NCBI GenBank assembly: GCA_023897205.1
Contig: JAHWDD010000001.1
Location: 3,472,001 to 3,536,000, forward strand
Direction: 5' to 3'
From: Exophiala sp. HKRS030
Taxonomy: Eukaryota > Ascomycota > Eurotiomycetes > Chaetothyriales > Herpotrichiellaceae
DNA: 64,000 nucleotides
A model generated the notes under the pieces. The model saw only the letters and a program-made list of their open reading frames with translations. It was not told the origin of the DNA and ran no database searches. This document shows, one piece after another, positions 32,216 to 43,080 of this stretch (within the stretch, counting starts at the first letter, position 1; every line of letters starts with the position of its first letter). The position numbers and the translations under genes were made by a program.

Positions 32216-33151
32216 GAGATCACTGCTCAGTGCCCAGAGCTCCTTGAGACGCCCGAGGCCTCCCCAGCCGCCCCCACCATCGTCGTTGTGCACAAGGACG
32301 ACAGGCCCCATCCCAAGCAGACCTTCCGTCATCCTTCCATGGTCCGATTCAAAACCTCCTCAAGTTCACTGAATCCGTGCTACATAAAAAAAGAGACGAA
32401 CCGGCGACGCAAACTCGGGCGCACAAAGAACACATTCAAGACCTAAAGATTCAAAGACTACTATCCTACTCTCGCTTCCCGGCCCCCGGGCCTTGAGAAA
32501 AGAGACCACCCAAGGCCCAGGAGTGGCTTGCATTGGGCCATGCATATTTTTCTTTTTTGGCTAACCAGCCTACCGACATACAGTCCTCGTGTACTGTCGT
32601 AGCTAAATAGACTCCAGCGCCTCATATTGGGCAGCCACGCATGCCGCATTTGCCTAAGAGTGATGAAGCGAAACCTTTGCCAAAGCATGCGTAAAACACA
32701 TACTAAACGGGTTATTTCAAACTACGCTGCAGTGATTGTTGGTAGCCAGATGGCTAGATACCTCATCATGTAGTTTCCATCTTGACCTTTCACGCCTTGG
32801 GTTGCTCTACTCATCACTTCCATCCCAACCTCGATTACCACTCTTCCGACAACGAGGTCTGCTGCTGCGTTGTCATGTCCTCCGATGCAGCAACCCTGCT
32901 CTCACGCCTGATCGACCCAAGCCCTTTCAAGGATTATCCACGGTTATGCATATGGACAGCTAGACACGATGACAACAAGACGACAAAACATTTTGCATAT
33001 CGGTACCGTAGAGGATGAGATGTCTTAATCATTGTATTGGATTTTATGCCTTTAGTAATGGCATTGTGCCCTAATGGCACTCAGCTTGGGACAGTACGGC
33101 ATGGGGTATCATTAATTGCAACACGAGTTGAGACAAATATCACGCCAAATG

Positions 33152-36100
33152 TCAACAACCTTTGCTCTTTCCACTTTCACGGAAACCAGTCCGCTGTTCT
33201 GGAAACAAGTCATTCAGAACCAAAACCAACTCGCCCTCTGTATCCACCACGCATATTTTGGGAGCACAAGTGACAAATTCATCCTTGTCGCCTGGTCCGG
33301 ACTTTTCATATTCAGCCATTGCTCTATTGTCTTGAATAATGTTGCTCTTGATCCATGGCTTCATCTGGCTTGTGCCGGTAGCTCCTGCTCCTGGCATGCG
33401 TATCCTCCTTTGTATCCAATTCTGCATCACGATTGTACCGTGCCTCATCATAGTTGGCATACGCAATCCGCCCGTTTTCGATGGGGACGAGTATGGTCCA
33501 TCTTCAGGAGAAATCATCTCATATCGATGGGTGTCCAAGGCAATATATCGTACCCTGGCCTCCGGGCGAGCTTCATATTCAAAATAGCCAGGTCTTGGGT
33601 AACGGTCCAGAGGACCAAGGTGCCGTGGCTCATCACTTGTCATCTCATCGACTCTTTCTTCATACCTAGGCCCCCTCGTTCTATTGTCTCAATCTGTCGC
33701 TGCCCCAGATCAAATACTTCCGCCCTATACGAACTGTCTCTTTGGGGCAAGTAGTATCTCGTACCCGTATGGTATTCACGTGTTGAATCCACATCGCTCT
33801 TATGAAGCCGCTCAGGCAGTCGTAATGCATACGAGCGGTTGAAGGTGGCAGCCTCGCGCTGCCCAAATAAAGTCTCCTGATGTAGAGATGATGGAACTTC
33901 TGCCCGAGAAACGTCTACGGGCCATTCACTGCGGGGAATTTGCTGCCGTATGGGCAGAGAGGGACTGTGTCGTATATTTCGCGGATAATACTCTTCGCCT
34001 GCCCGAGTGCCGGATCGCGCGAGGTGATTTGCATCTTGCAGTGGATCCACAATCCAGACTCCTCTTGTCGAGTTGTAAGCATTGTGTTTCTCAGAAGGCC
34101 CCCTTCAAGCACGCCAGCACTGTCCGACTCGTCAACATTGTTGGCCTCCATGGGATCAAAGTTGTTCAAGAAGTCCACTGCCGCGGTACTCGTGCCTGCC
34201 CCAGAACTGCTGGTGTATTGGGCCTCTCTCGGGGAGCTATGAGGAGGGTGTTCTGCTGATATATGCAAGGATTGCCTATGCCTGCTAGAAGCTACGCTAG
34301 CTGGCCGACTATGCACAATCCTCGTCGCTCGTTCAGCGCCGGACGCAGGCCTTGGTCTGATGTGAGAGCCATCGATCTCGCCATTCCGAGGATATCTCAC
34401 GTCATGGTACTTCACACCGTCGATAGCATATGGTCGACCTACCTGCTCCGCCGAGTCGTATGGCATATGATTATACAGGAATGTCGTAGGTTGGGAGACA
34501 TGTCCTGTTGACGGGACGGCCAAGACTTCGTGCAGTCGCGGATCTTGATGATGGGCGTCGTAATCCCCTTCTGAAGGATGTACAGATGGTTCTACAAGCG
34601 CCCCATAATGGTTGCGAAAAGGGCGGATGTTGCCAGCCTGTCCAGAGACGATTTGTTGTCGACCACCATAGTTTGAATGTCGACTATGAGGGGACCGGAT
34701 ACCTTCAGACACCGAATGTACCGATCGTGGCCCAGGTAAATAGGTAGATATGGCAGCTGGGACGCTCAATGCTTCGCGTATGAGTTGCAACTTGATCGGA
34801 TCTGTCGCAGGTGAATTAAGAATGAGTTTTATTTCACTGTCCTTGGGAAGTAAAACCATGTCGCGCTTCCACTCGATCCGAGCCGAGTTCGTACTTGTTG
34901 TCCATGCCGGCGACACTAGACCATATCCATGGCTAGAACTAGAGCCATCAGAGTCGATGTGGACTTTTTGAAAATGCGTCATCAAAGCAGTAACAGACAG
35001 ACCGGAAGATCCATGGTGGTTCGCAACACCCAAGTTGACCAGCTCGGATCGACTGGCACAAATTTTACAGTGAAGTCCAGTAAGAGAGTTCAACAAGTAC
35101 AGCTCAGGCCGATTCCGGATACAGTCCAAGAACATATGAAACCCAAGGTCATCGTTGAAGCGCTGGGCGAAGCGTCTACCTGCGACTTGCATTACGATGT
35201 AAAATCGTAGGCTGTCGGGTAAGTTCCAGACTCCATCTGTGTGTTGCCATATATCTTTTATCATCAGAACTAGCTCCTGTGAGGCGACTTCCTGACTGCC
35301 GGTGGATCGCGGCACTGACATTCTGGAAGCCATCCAGGGGTTGTCAGTAGGTATATGTGGTCGAGAGTGTGCGACATCGTCGACGGCACTATGAACCCAT
35401 GGTATATTAGGACTAGGGTCAAAAGGAGGTTCCAACGGCCACTCGGCTTTCCACGATACAACAGCATTCCCACGAGTGAAGGAGTTCGTGTGCTTTGCGG
35501 CGTAGTGCTGTATCACTGCTTCGAAGGAGAAGAGCTTCTGGCTATTGTCGCACACGCGGCAAAGAAACAGGTCTTTGCCATGTTTATCGGTATGTGGCCT
35601 TACGAATTCCTCAAAAGTCCATTTCATGTCGTCCAACTTGAGCCTCCGGTTGGCAAGGTAATCCACGGTGTGGGGAAGGGCAGTACCCTTCATGGTTAGC
35701 ATTTTATCCTCCTCGATAATCTCGTCCTGAAAACGTAGGCGCACATGGTAGAGAACTTCCGCAGCAAAGGTGCTACTCGTGGCTCTGGTGACACCACGTC
35801 CATCCGACCAAGTCTGTTGAATGAATTTTCGAGCAATCTCGGCAAGCCTATCTCGACTGGGTTTGTTAAGTTCAGCCCACATATGCGATTCATTCTCTTG
35901 AGCCACTCTCTGTTCTTCGTGGAGTCGTTGAAATTCTAGGAGTTGCGTCGCGGAATCGCAGTTTGCCGCAGCTTCGACAGTTTCCTTATGTTGAGCATCT
36001 AGTCGTTGAGCAAGTAACCGTGGTTCCAGGATTCTCCAATCATCATCTGTCAGAGGCCTTGCAATTTTGATTGATGCTTGGAAAGCGTCCATGTGGGAAA

Positions 36101-37631
36101 GGATTGACGCTGAGATCGGAGGAACCAGTGCTTGACATCGACGTTCGATTTCTGTACGACGCTCGGCTTTGGTCCATTCAACATCTTGAAGTGATCGTCC
36201 TTGTTTGTTCCGGTTTGGGGCCCTGGTGGGTTTGACACTAGGCTGGTCGTGATTGTGCAGAGTAACTGACGTAGGACCTATTGCTGTAGGATTTCCCGTT
36301 TGCGGCAGAATTACGATCGAGGAGTCGGTTACACCTAATTTACGGATCAGTGTCCAGGTCTCATTTCAGTAAACGCACCATTCGTGGGAACATGATCTTG
36401 GTACGATGGCATTTTCAATTCGAGCATTGGGCTTACCTTTAAACGTAGCAGCATGCGGATTGCCTGTCATCGGGTGGTCTGGTGAATGTGCAGGTAGTTG
36501 GAAATGTGAAATTTCGATTCCTGGGGCCTCGTTCGGTTGCACATAATCGGCCTGGGAAAACGTGGAGGATGCTACTGGTGCTTTCAACGAAGCTATGCCT
36601 GGGCGGGAGAGTCTTTTAAACACTCCTTGAAGTTCACATTGCTCAAAGCGAGCTGCGTCCGCATTGAGGAGACGTCCACGGTCTTCGAGGCCTTTATACC
36701 ACTCTTCGGTGGCGGCAGGTCCGAGTCCCTGGACCTGGGACAACTTCTCTTGGAGTTGTTCTATCTGCGATTGAAAGAAGAACTTGATAAGCTGAAGTTG
36801 AGGTGGAGGTTCAGCATGTTGAAGAGACGTGGATAGGATATAGTTCCAGTCATCGGTGAAGATTGCAAATGGTAAGCCGGCCCGGAGGGTGGAAGCAACG
36901 GTTGAGGATACAAGTAGCTTAGTATCCTAAAGTACTTTAGTAGATTTTACGGCGGGTTTTGAGGATCCACATACCTTGATGAGGCGGGATTCCAAGCATT
37001 GCGCACATGCGCGAACTCGGAATGGCCATATTGCACGAACACCATCTCGGCCAGGGCCTGAATTCCATGGAGAAGCATTGTTGGACGACTGGAGTGAAGC
37101 AGACCGTTTGTTGCAGAAGTTACACGATTTTCCACGAACGAGTTTCCACATGTCAAGCTCAGTCATGTCATCCATTGGCCTAGGAAAGCCAGAGAAGAAG
37201 GTCTTGCGCGAAATGGTCCAAATAAGATTCTGATTCCGCAGACGTAGACCTTTGGATTCTTCTGGAAAAGTTGGGAGAGGTAGAGGCATTGCAGGATCAA
37301 GGAGGTTGTGAAACAAGCGATTGACGCACATCAGGCGACCCAAAGAGATTGGATCGGCAAACGAGAAGATGTGCTGCACAATCTCGAGAGGAAGATCCAT
37401 GATTTCTTTAGACTTGGGCACACAGAGACCATCTTGAAATTGCATGGGGTCCGAAAAAGTCGGCGAAACCCCGTTCTGACCATCAGCCTGAAGGATTCGA
37501 GGCTGATCGTCATGATCTCGAAGAAAAGGTCGATGTCCTGGGACGCTTGTGACATGTTCAGGGGATTCAGAGCGACGTTTCCGCTTTCCCAGTGATACGG
37601 GACTACCGCTGAAGAGCGGAGATGAAGTCAT
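33152..37631 (-). CDS. large F-box protein with fungal DUF7892-like region
   Basis: Giant protein, about 1443 aa after two bases are restored. Exons are 37631-36975, 36926-36437 and 36334-33152, with introns 36927-36974 (GTATGT...CTTTAG) and 36335-36436 (GTAAGC...ATTAG). An F-box lies at about residues 75-115 (IMDLPLEIVQHIFSFADPIS), followed by a Cys pair region (SCNFCNKR, ACAQCLESRLIK). Next come a coiled coil (SQIEQLQEKLSQVQ), the highly charged TKAERRTEIERRC helix and the conserved WRILEPRLLAQRLDA block. Two C2H2-like zinc motifs follow (LFLCRVCDNSQKLF...HYAAKH and LHCKIC...HFQKVH), then a disordered tail. One open frame through introns and family order supports a single gene. Frame breaks at C5 runs 34099-34103 and 33671-33675 are each repaired by one base. 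Likely an SCF adaptor in the nucleus; targets unknown. The exact C-terminus is uncertain. Confidence 0.83.
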
Positions 37632-38596
37632 GAAGCGGCACTTGTAAACAGATAGAAAGAAAGAGAGTCGAATGTCAGAGCAGGGTAGAACAACAGGTTG
37701 TCAGCGATAAGCATCAACACTCTGGTGTGCTAGCAGGTCTGGTTCGAAAAGAAAAGAAACTGAAAACATGTCGAGCTTGTGCTTGTATGATGCACAGAGC
37801 TGACTAGAGAGAAAAAAACAAGGAAAGAAGAAATTGATGGCTAGTCGGCACCCAGGTGCACGCAAAGGCGCGACGGTCAAACTTCGAGAAGTATTCGGCG
37901 CACTTTACGAGACAGGGTGCATTGCTATGCGTGGTCCGAATCAGAACTCTCTGCGACCAAGTGTCTTTGATGGTATGGATTTGAGCAGGTTCAAAAAGGT
38001 TGGGATGAAGCTGCAGTAAGTCGGAGACACAGGCAGGACTGGGACTTTTGGTGGTGGGCCTGGTCTGAGGAGGAGTGCTGCGCATCGGAGAAGGAAGGAT
38101 TAGAGGGCTCAAATAGGGGACGTTGTATATGTGGTACAGTATAGAGGAGTCGTGGTAGTGATCGCTCTCGTTGTCGATTGTGGTTGATAGTTGTGTTGAT
38201 GTTGTTGCAAACACCACGGTTGGTAAGGTGCAGAGGTGGAGAAAGAATGACTGAACCTAGAGTTGGGGCGGAGGGAAAGAAAGTGCGAATAATGCAGGCT
38301 GCAGTGGAAAGTGGGAAAACACCCGGTGCTGTTGCTGCCCCCATGTCGCCTCCAACCTTGGAAGCACCTCGCAGGTAACCACTTGACCACTGACCACTCA
38401 CGATCGACGGAAACACCCACGCAGGAGCCAAAAAGTGTGAGATGAGGCCTCACGTGTGTGCGTTTACCCCGCGGCCACGCCACAACAGCAGGCGGTTGGT
38501 AGTTGGCAGTTGGCATTTGGTCATGTGGCAAGCATATCACGTGATTGCGGTTCGTGGTCGAGCGGGTCGTCCCCGTCCTTGGGTACTACTAACTAC

Positions 38597-38605
38597 TACG
38601 GAGTA
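38597..38605 (+). promoter_or_regulatory. TACGGAGTA motif (copy 3)
   Basis: Exact copy in the context AACTACTACGGAGTATACG, upstream of ABP1. Confidence 0.3.
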
Positions 38606-38916
38606 TACGCTTCGCAATGCAGTCCCCGAGATTCCGTCTACTCCGGGAAGGCGCCAGCCAACAGGACTCTTAGTTAGATACCCATTAGACGCCCATCTTT
38701 AGCACCTAGGTACGTTTGATCTCCACAAGGCCGTGACTTGGCTGCCTTCCAGGCGCGCCGTCCCAGCAGTCAGCACTTCTGGTTGCAATCCAACTCCGAC
38801 TTGGGGTACGTAGGTCTGTTTGTGCCGCAACCTCGCCCATAGTGCTCTCCTCACATTGTTACACCACAACTTCATGCTGCCCTGATATTTCTAACAGGCA
38901 ACGGGCAAAACACCAG

Positions 38917-39124
38917 GTAAGCCTCACTTTAGTCCACTCCTCTTCTCCCATAATCTCTCTCTGGCTCTCCTGCGGAATATCATGTTTCTTTCATGACCAC
39001 GCTCCTTCCTTAGCATGACAAGAGACTCATCCATCCACCCACCGCCGCTTGTTGGCACCATCTGACAATCAATACAACCAAAACAGCCATAGTCCAATTC
39101 ATTGCTAACCTTACTGTCTCGCAG
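38917..39124 (+). other. probable 5' UTR intron of ABP1
   Basis: A strong donor (CAG/GTAAGC at 38917), a branch-like GCTAAC near 39103 and a pyrimidine-rich acceptor ending TCGCAG at 39124 lie just 33 nt before the ABP1 start codon. The intervening 208 nt are CT-rich. Splicing here would place the intron wholly in the leader. Inferred from sequence only. Confidence 0.5.
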
Positions 39125-39157
39125 CAACTCTAGAATCTTTCCCTTGTGGTTTCTGAC

Positions 39158-41782
39158 ATGGCGTCGCTGAACCTCTCCACCAATGGACCCTCCATCACCA
39201 AGAGTTACCAATCCATAGTCAATGCCCCTCCGCCCTCCGGTCCGGCCGCCGCCTCTCCCACCTACGGTCAATGGGCTGTCTTCTCTGTCTCTGCCCCACT
39301 TGCAAATGCCTTCGTACAAGACTCAGGGAACAAGGAAAGCATCTTGAAGGTTCAGACGACTGGAGAAGGCGAGCTGATCGATCTGATCGACGAATTCTCA
39401 GATGGAAGAGTTCAGTTTGCTTTTGTCAGAGTCAAGGACTCCAATTCAGGCCTTCCCAAGAGTGCTCTGATTGCATGGTGTGGAGAGGGTGTGCCGGAGC
39501 GAACAAAGGGCTACTTCACAAGCCACTTGACCGCGGTCGCCAAATTGCTTCATGGCTACCATGTTCAGATCACCGCAAGATCCGATCGTGACCTCACACC
39601 AGAAGCCATCATTCAGAAGGTCGCCGACGCCTCCGGGTCCAAATATTCTACAAGTTCTAGCGCACCCCCACCTCCTGCCGCTACTAAGCCCGCTCTGTCC
39701 TCTAAGCCAGTATTCACTCCTACTCAGAGCACTGGTGGCTACAATCCAGTCGCTCGCAACCTACCTTCGAAGCAAGATTCCACTGTGGACGAGGATGGTT
39801 GGGGGGCCGATGCACCTCCCGTTACCCGATCACAGCTCGAAAAGGTTCAATCTGCCTACCAACCAACAAAGGTCAATATGAGGGATCTGACTTCTCAAGC
39901 TCCTGCTCCGTCAGCGCTGAGCAGTAACGTTGCGGACGATCGACCCGATGTCGTTCGAGGTGCCTATCAACCCGTGGGAAAAGTGGACATTGCAGCAATT
40001 CGGAGGCAAGCAAAAGAATCTGGTGCTAGCCAAGACTATCGCCCGGAGGTTGTAAAAGGGTCTTACGAACCAGTTGGAAAAGTCGACATTGCTGCAATTC
40101 GCGCGAAGGCCCAAAAACCTGACGAAACTCCAAGCTTTTCTCGTCCTGCTCCTTCATCGACCCCTTCAGCAGATCCGTCTGAGGAGCCGACACAAGCTCC
40201 AAGATCACTGGCCGATCGCTCCGCCGCTTTTTCTCAAGGCCCGGAACGGTTGACTTCGCTCCCTAAGCCCAAAGTGGCAAACAAATTTGGTGGTGGCACC
40301 TTTACTGGCACGAAAGCTCCAACGCCAGGTGGGTTCGAAGCAAAGCCGAGCATTCCGACCCCGGTTGGCGCCGCTGGTCGATCGTTTGCCGATTCTAGTG
40401 GCAAAACTCCAGCACAGCTTTGGGCTGAGAAGAAGGCACGCGAACGAGGTGCCAGTGGTTCTGGCGAACCACCGGTTTCCCCTAGTGGCTATACCGGTCA
40501 ATCTGCAATATCTTCGCAGAAGAGCGGAGGAGAATGGAAGAGTGGGTATGCTGGCAAGTCATGGGCTCCTGTACAAACCACTCACACTGGTCGATCGAGC
40601 ATCGGGCAACAAGTCACTGGAGACGTTGCGAGCCAAGAAGATGCTGCGGACGTCCCATCTTCACCCAGCGGCGGGATCGGTTCTTTACGAGATCGATTTA
40701 GTGGAGCTCCACCGATGGGTGCTCCTGCTCCTTCTGGCACCTTTGATCGAGGTCCCCCACCAGCTCCGGAGCCAGATACCAGCAACAAGCCAAATCGGGG
40801 CATTCCCATCCCAGGATTGTCTCGTCCAACGCATGAAGAACAGGAGGAGGAGCAAGTTGCTGCGCCGCGATTACCTACACCACCTCCACAACCCCGAAGC
40901 CCAACCCCACCCACTCCAGATGCTACTCCGTCCTCCCCTATTCGAGTGGCGGTTCCTGTGAGCGCTACAACCGCGGTGGCTGGTGCACATGATGAGCTAG
41001 TGTCACCGCCACAAGCACTGCCAACTCACTCGATTGCACGAGCTGTCCCGCCCCCAGTTGCTGAAGACTCGGACGATGAGCCTGCGGGTGGACGAGACCT
41101 TGGCAGAGCAGCCTCACAAGCCGCGGCAGTGTCAAGTCTTGGACAGCAGGCTGTGCAATCTGCGCCGGCAGCAGCCCCAGCTGCGGGAGGTGAAAGAGCG
41201 CGCGCCGAGTACGAGTATGAAGCTGCGGAGGACAACGAAGTGTCACTGCGCGAAGGTATGGGGTTCTGCTAATAGTACAATGCACGGTACTAACGAATAC
41301 AGGGGAATTGGTGACCGATATCCAGAAGATTGACCCCGACTGGTGGTTGGTGAAGAATGAAGCTGGCCAAGTATTTTTACTCTATCAATCCAGATAGGAA
41401 TGCGGTTATCTGACATTGCACAGACTGGACTCGTTCCAAGCAATTATCTTACACTTTTATCGGATGATGACGAGGCACCCGCTGCAGCGCCAGTAGCTGC
41501 AAGGTCTCCCACCCCTCCACCAGCGGCACCTGCCGCATCAAAAGGCGCCACGGCAACAGCGCTGTACGATTACGAGGCTGGCGAGGATAATGAGCTATCG
41601 TTTCCTGAGAATGCGACAATCCACAACGTGGTAAGTGAATTTATACCAGCGTCTACAGTCCGGCAGAAACAGCGACTAATGAAGACCAATATCAGACTTT
41701 CCCGGACGAAGACTGGTGGCATGGGGAGTACAACGGCAAACAAGGACTGTTTCCCGCGAACTACACGAAACTGGATGCCTGA
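39158..41782 (+). CDS. abp1: actin-binding protein 1 (drebrin-like; ADF-H plus two SH3 domains)
   Basis: Cortical actin-patch protein that binds F-actin and links it to endocytosis and Arp2/3 regulation. Exons are 39158-41255, 41303-41370, 41424-41630 and 41696-41782; introns are 47, 53 and 65 nt with GT-AG ends. The product is 819 aa. An ADF-homology domain lies at about 15-150 (GQWAVFSV...FAFVRVKDSNSGLPKSALIAWCGEGVPERTKG region). A repeated segment follows, with two copies of GSY/GAY-P-VGKVDIAAIR (about 268-320), then long Pro-rich stretches. SH3-1 (about 681-738) is assembled across two introns (ARAEYEYEAAEDNEVSL ... PDWWLVKNEAGQTGLVPSNY). SH3-2 (about 766-819) reads ALYDYEAGEDNELSF ... 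DEDWWHGEYNGKQGLFPANY. Two SH3 domains are typical of filamentous fungi, whereas yeast Abp1 has one. No frame error is needed. Confidence 0.95.
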
Positions 41783-43080
41783 AATGCTGTCCATGTGAGG
41801 GTTCTGAGTCCATTCGTTTGGTGATCATGGCTCAAGTGGTCAGACCAACGCACGCATCTTCCTCGGAAGATCCTGGCCCCAGATATCAGGTTGCAACTGG
41901 TGATGATGCGATGTCACAGCTGTGCCTCAGATAGATTTCTTTCAGGTATGTGGGAAGATCATACTCGTCGATTGCCACATATTCAAGGGACTGTTTCGAG
42001 TGGGTAAAAAGAAATTTCGAAAAGCGGAACCCGTTCAGATGCGTCCGATCTATCTACGTACCTTGGGCGTGCTTGGGTAGGCATGCTAGATCCACGAATG
42101 CTTGCTCTTGTTAGGAAAAAAAGAAGGCGGTGTCCCAAAAGCGTTAGCATAGTCTTAGTGTGATGCCCCATATTCTTGTGGCACACTTTTTCTGCCATCC
42201 TCCCGCGACAAAAAAATTTGCATGCTTTTTCAGTGCTCTTAGTGATCGAAAGGTGATAGGTAGATGGTAGAGGGGTTAGGAAAATCTTGATCATGCAGCA
42301 CGGGGTGTAAAGATTTCTCTCGTTAGCGTCTGACGTGCGCGGCGTGATCGACCAAGAAAATCTTGTAGGCAACATCACGTCAATATGCACTGGTATTTGC
42401 TCGATGAAGATTCAAGCATTGCATGCCCAAATGTCAACCAGCCCAGACTGAGAACCAAACATGTGGGAAACTATAGGAGTCTTTAGCATAGAAAATAGAT
42501 TTATCATGATGCTCAGATAGGAACATCATGACCATACAGACACCAGATTGGCAATCGTACTGGGTGAATATCTCAATAGTTGGGCCAACTGGAGGCGGGT
42601 TAAAATGCCAGCTAAGGGCTTTAAAGGCCTGAGGGGCCTTGGGATGGCTCAGGCCCTGGTGACACTCTCGCTGACTAGTTAAACTAGTAGACAGGGACCA
42701 CAGGGTAACGAGGGCACAATGCACACTGAGACAGTGCGGGCATTGGTGTCCGTGTGAATTTTGTAGCTATCCGAGCTTATCTATTGGCTCCCGCATCCCA
42801 AAGACAAAAAACTAACTAAGGCCCCGTACCTCTTCCTGCAGCGATTCACGGCTGCACTAAAAGTGCGAATTAACTTAACTAAAGTTACTGAGCGTCCGAT
42901 GGCCTGCCCGACTTTTTCGTGAGCAATCTTTTTTCTACTGCCTCTGACTCTTCAAATCTCAACCAACACCGTCGGCACAACCCACTGGCTCACCCCATTT
43001 ATGTGCTGAGCAGAGCTCAGTCGTTCGTTTCTTTGTGCTCACATCGACAAGTGCTGTAGGCTCATTGCCTCGTCACAGTC
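41783..43080. other. intergenic, CPS promoter
   Basis: 1.3 kb between two plus-strand genes. Contains the palindromic CTAGTTAAACTAG near 42676-42688 and a CT-rich stretch before the CPS start. No coding gene was seen. Confidence 0.5.

Larger units (their letters stand above)
29401..33151. other. 3.75-kb gene-free region with microsatellites
   Basis: The longest region without a supported gene, upstream of HAP3. It contains several short tandem repeats (30185-30265, 30410-30441, 30525-30560), GGATGGAT copies near 29990, TAGGTGCT copies near 30031-30057 and one TACTCCGTA motif (32207). It may hold the HAP3 promoter, a long 5' leader or a non-coding transcript. No ORF with protein character was found on either strand. 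Confidence 0.5.
37632..39157. other. divergent promoter region, F-box gene / ABP1
   Basis: 1.5 kb between divergent genes. Contains TACGGAGTA copy 3 (38597) and a probable 5' UTR intron of ABP1 (38917-39124). ORFs on both strands lack protein character. Confidence 0.55.
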
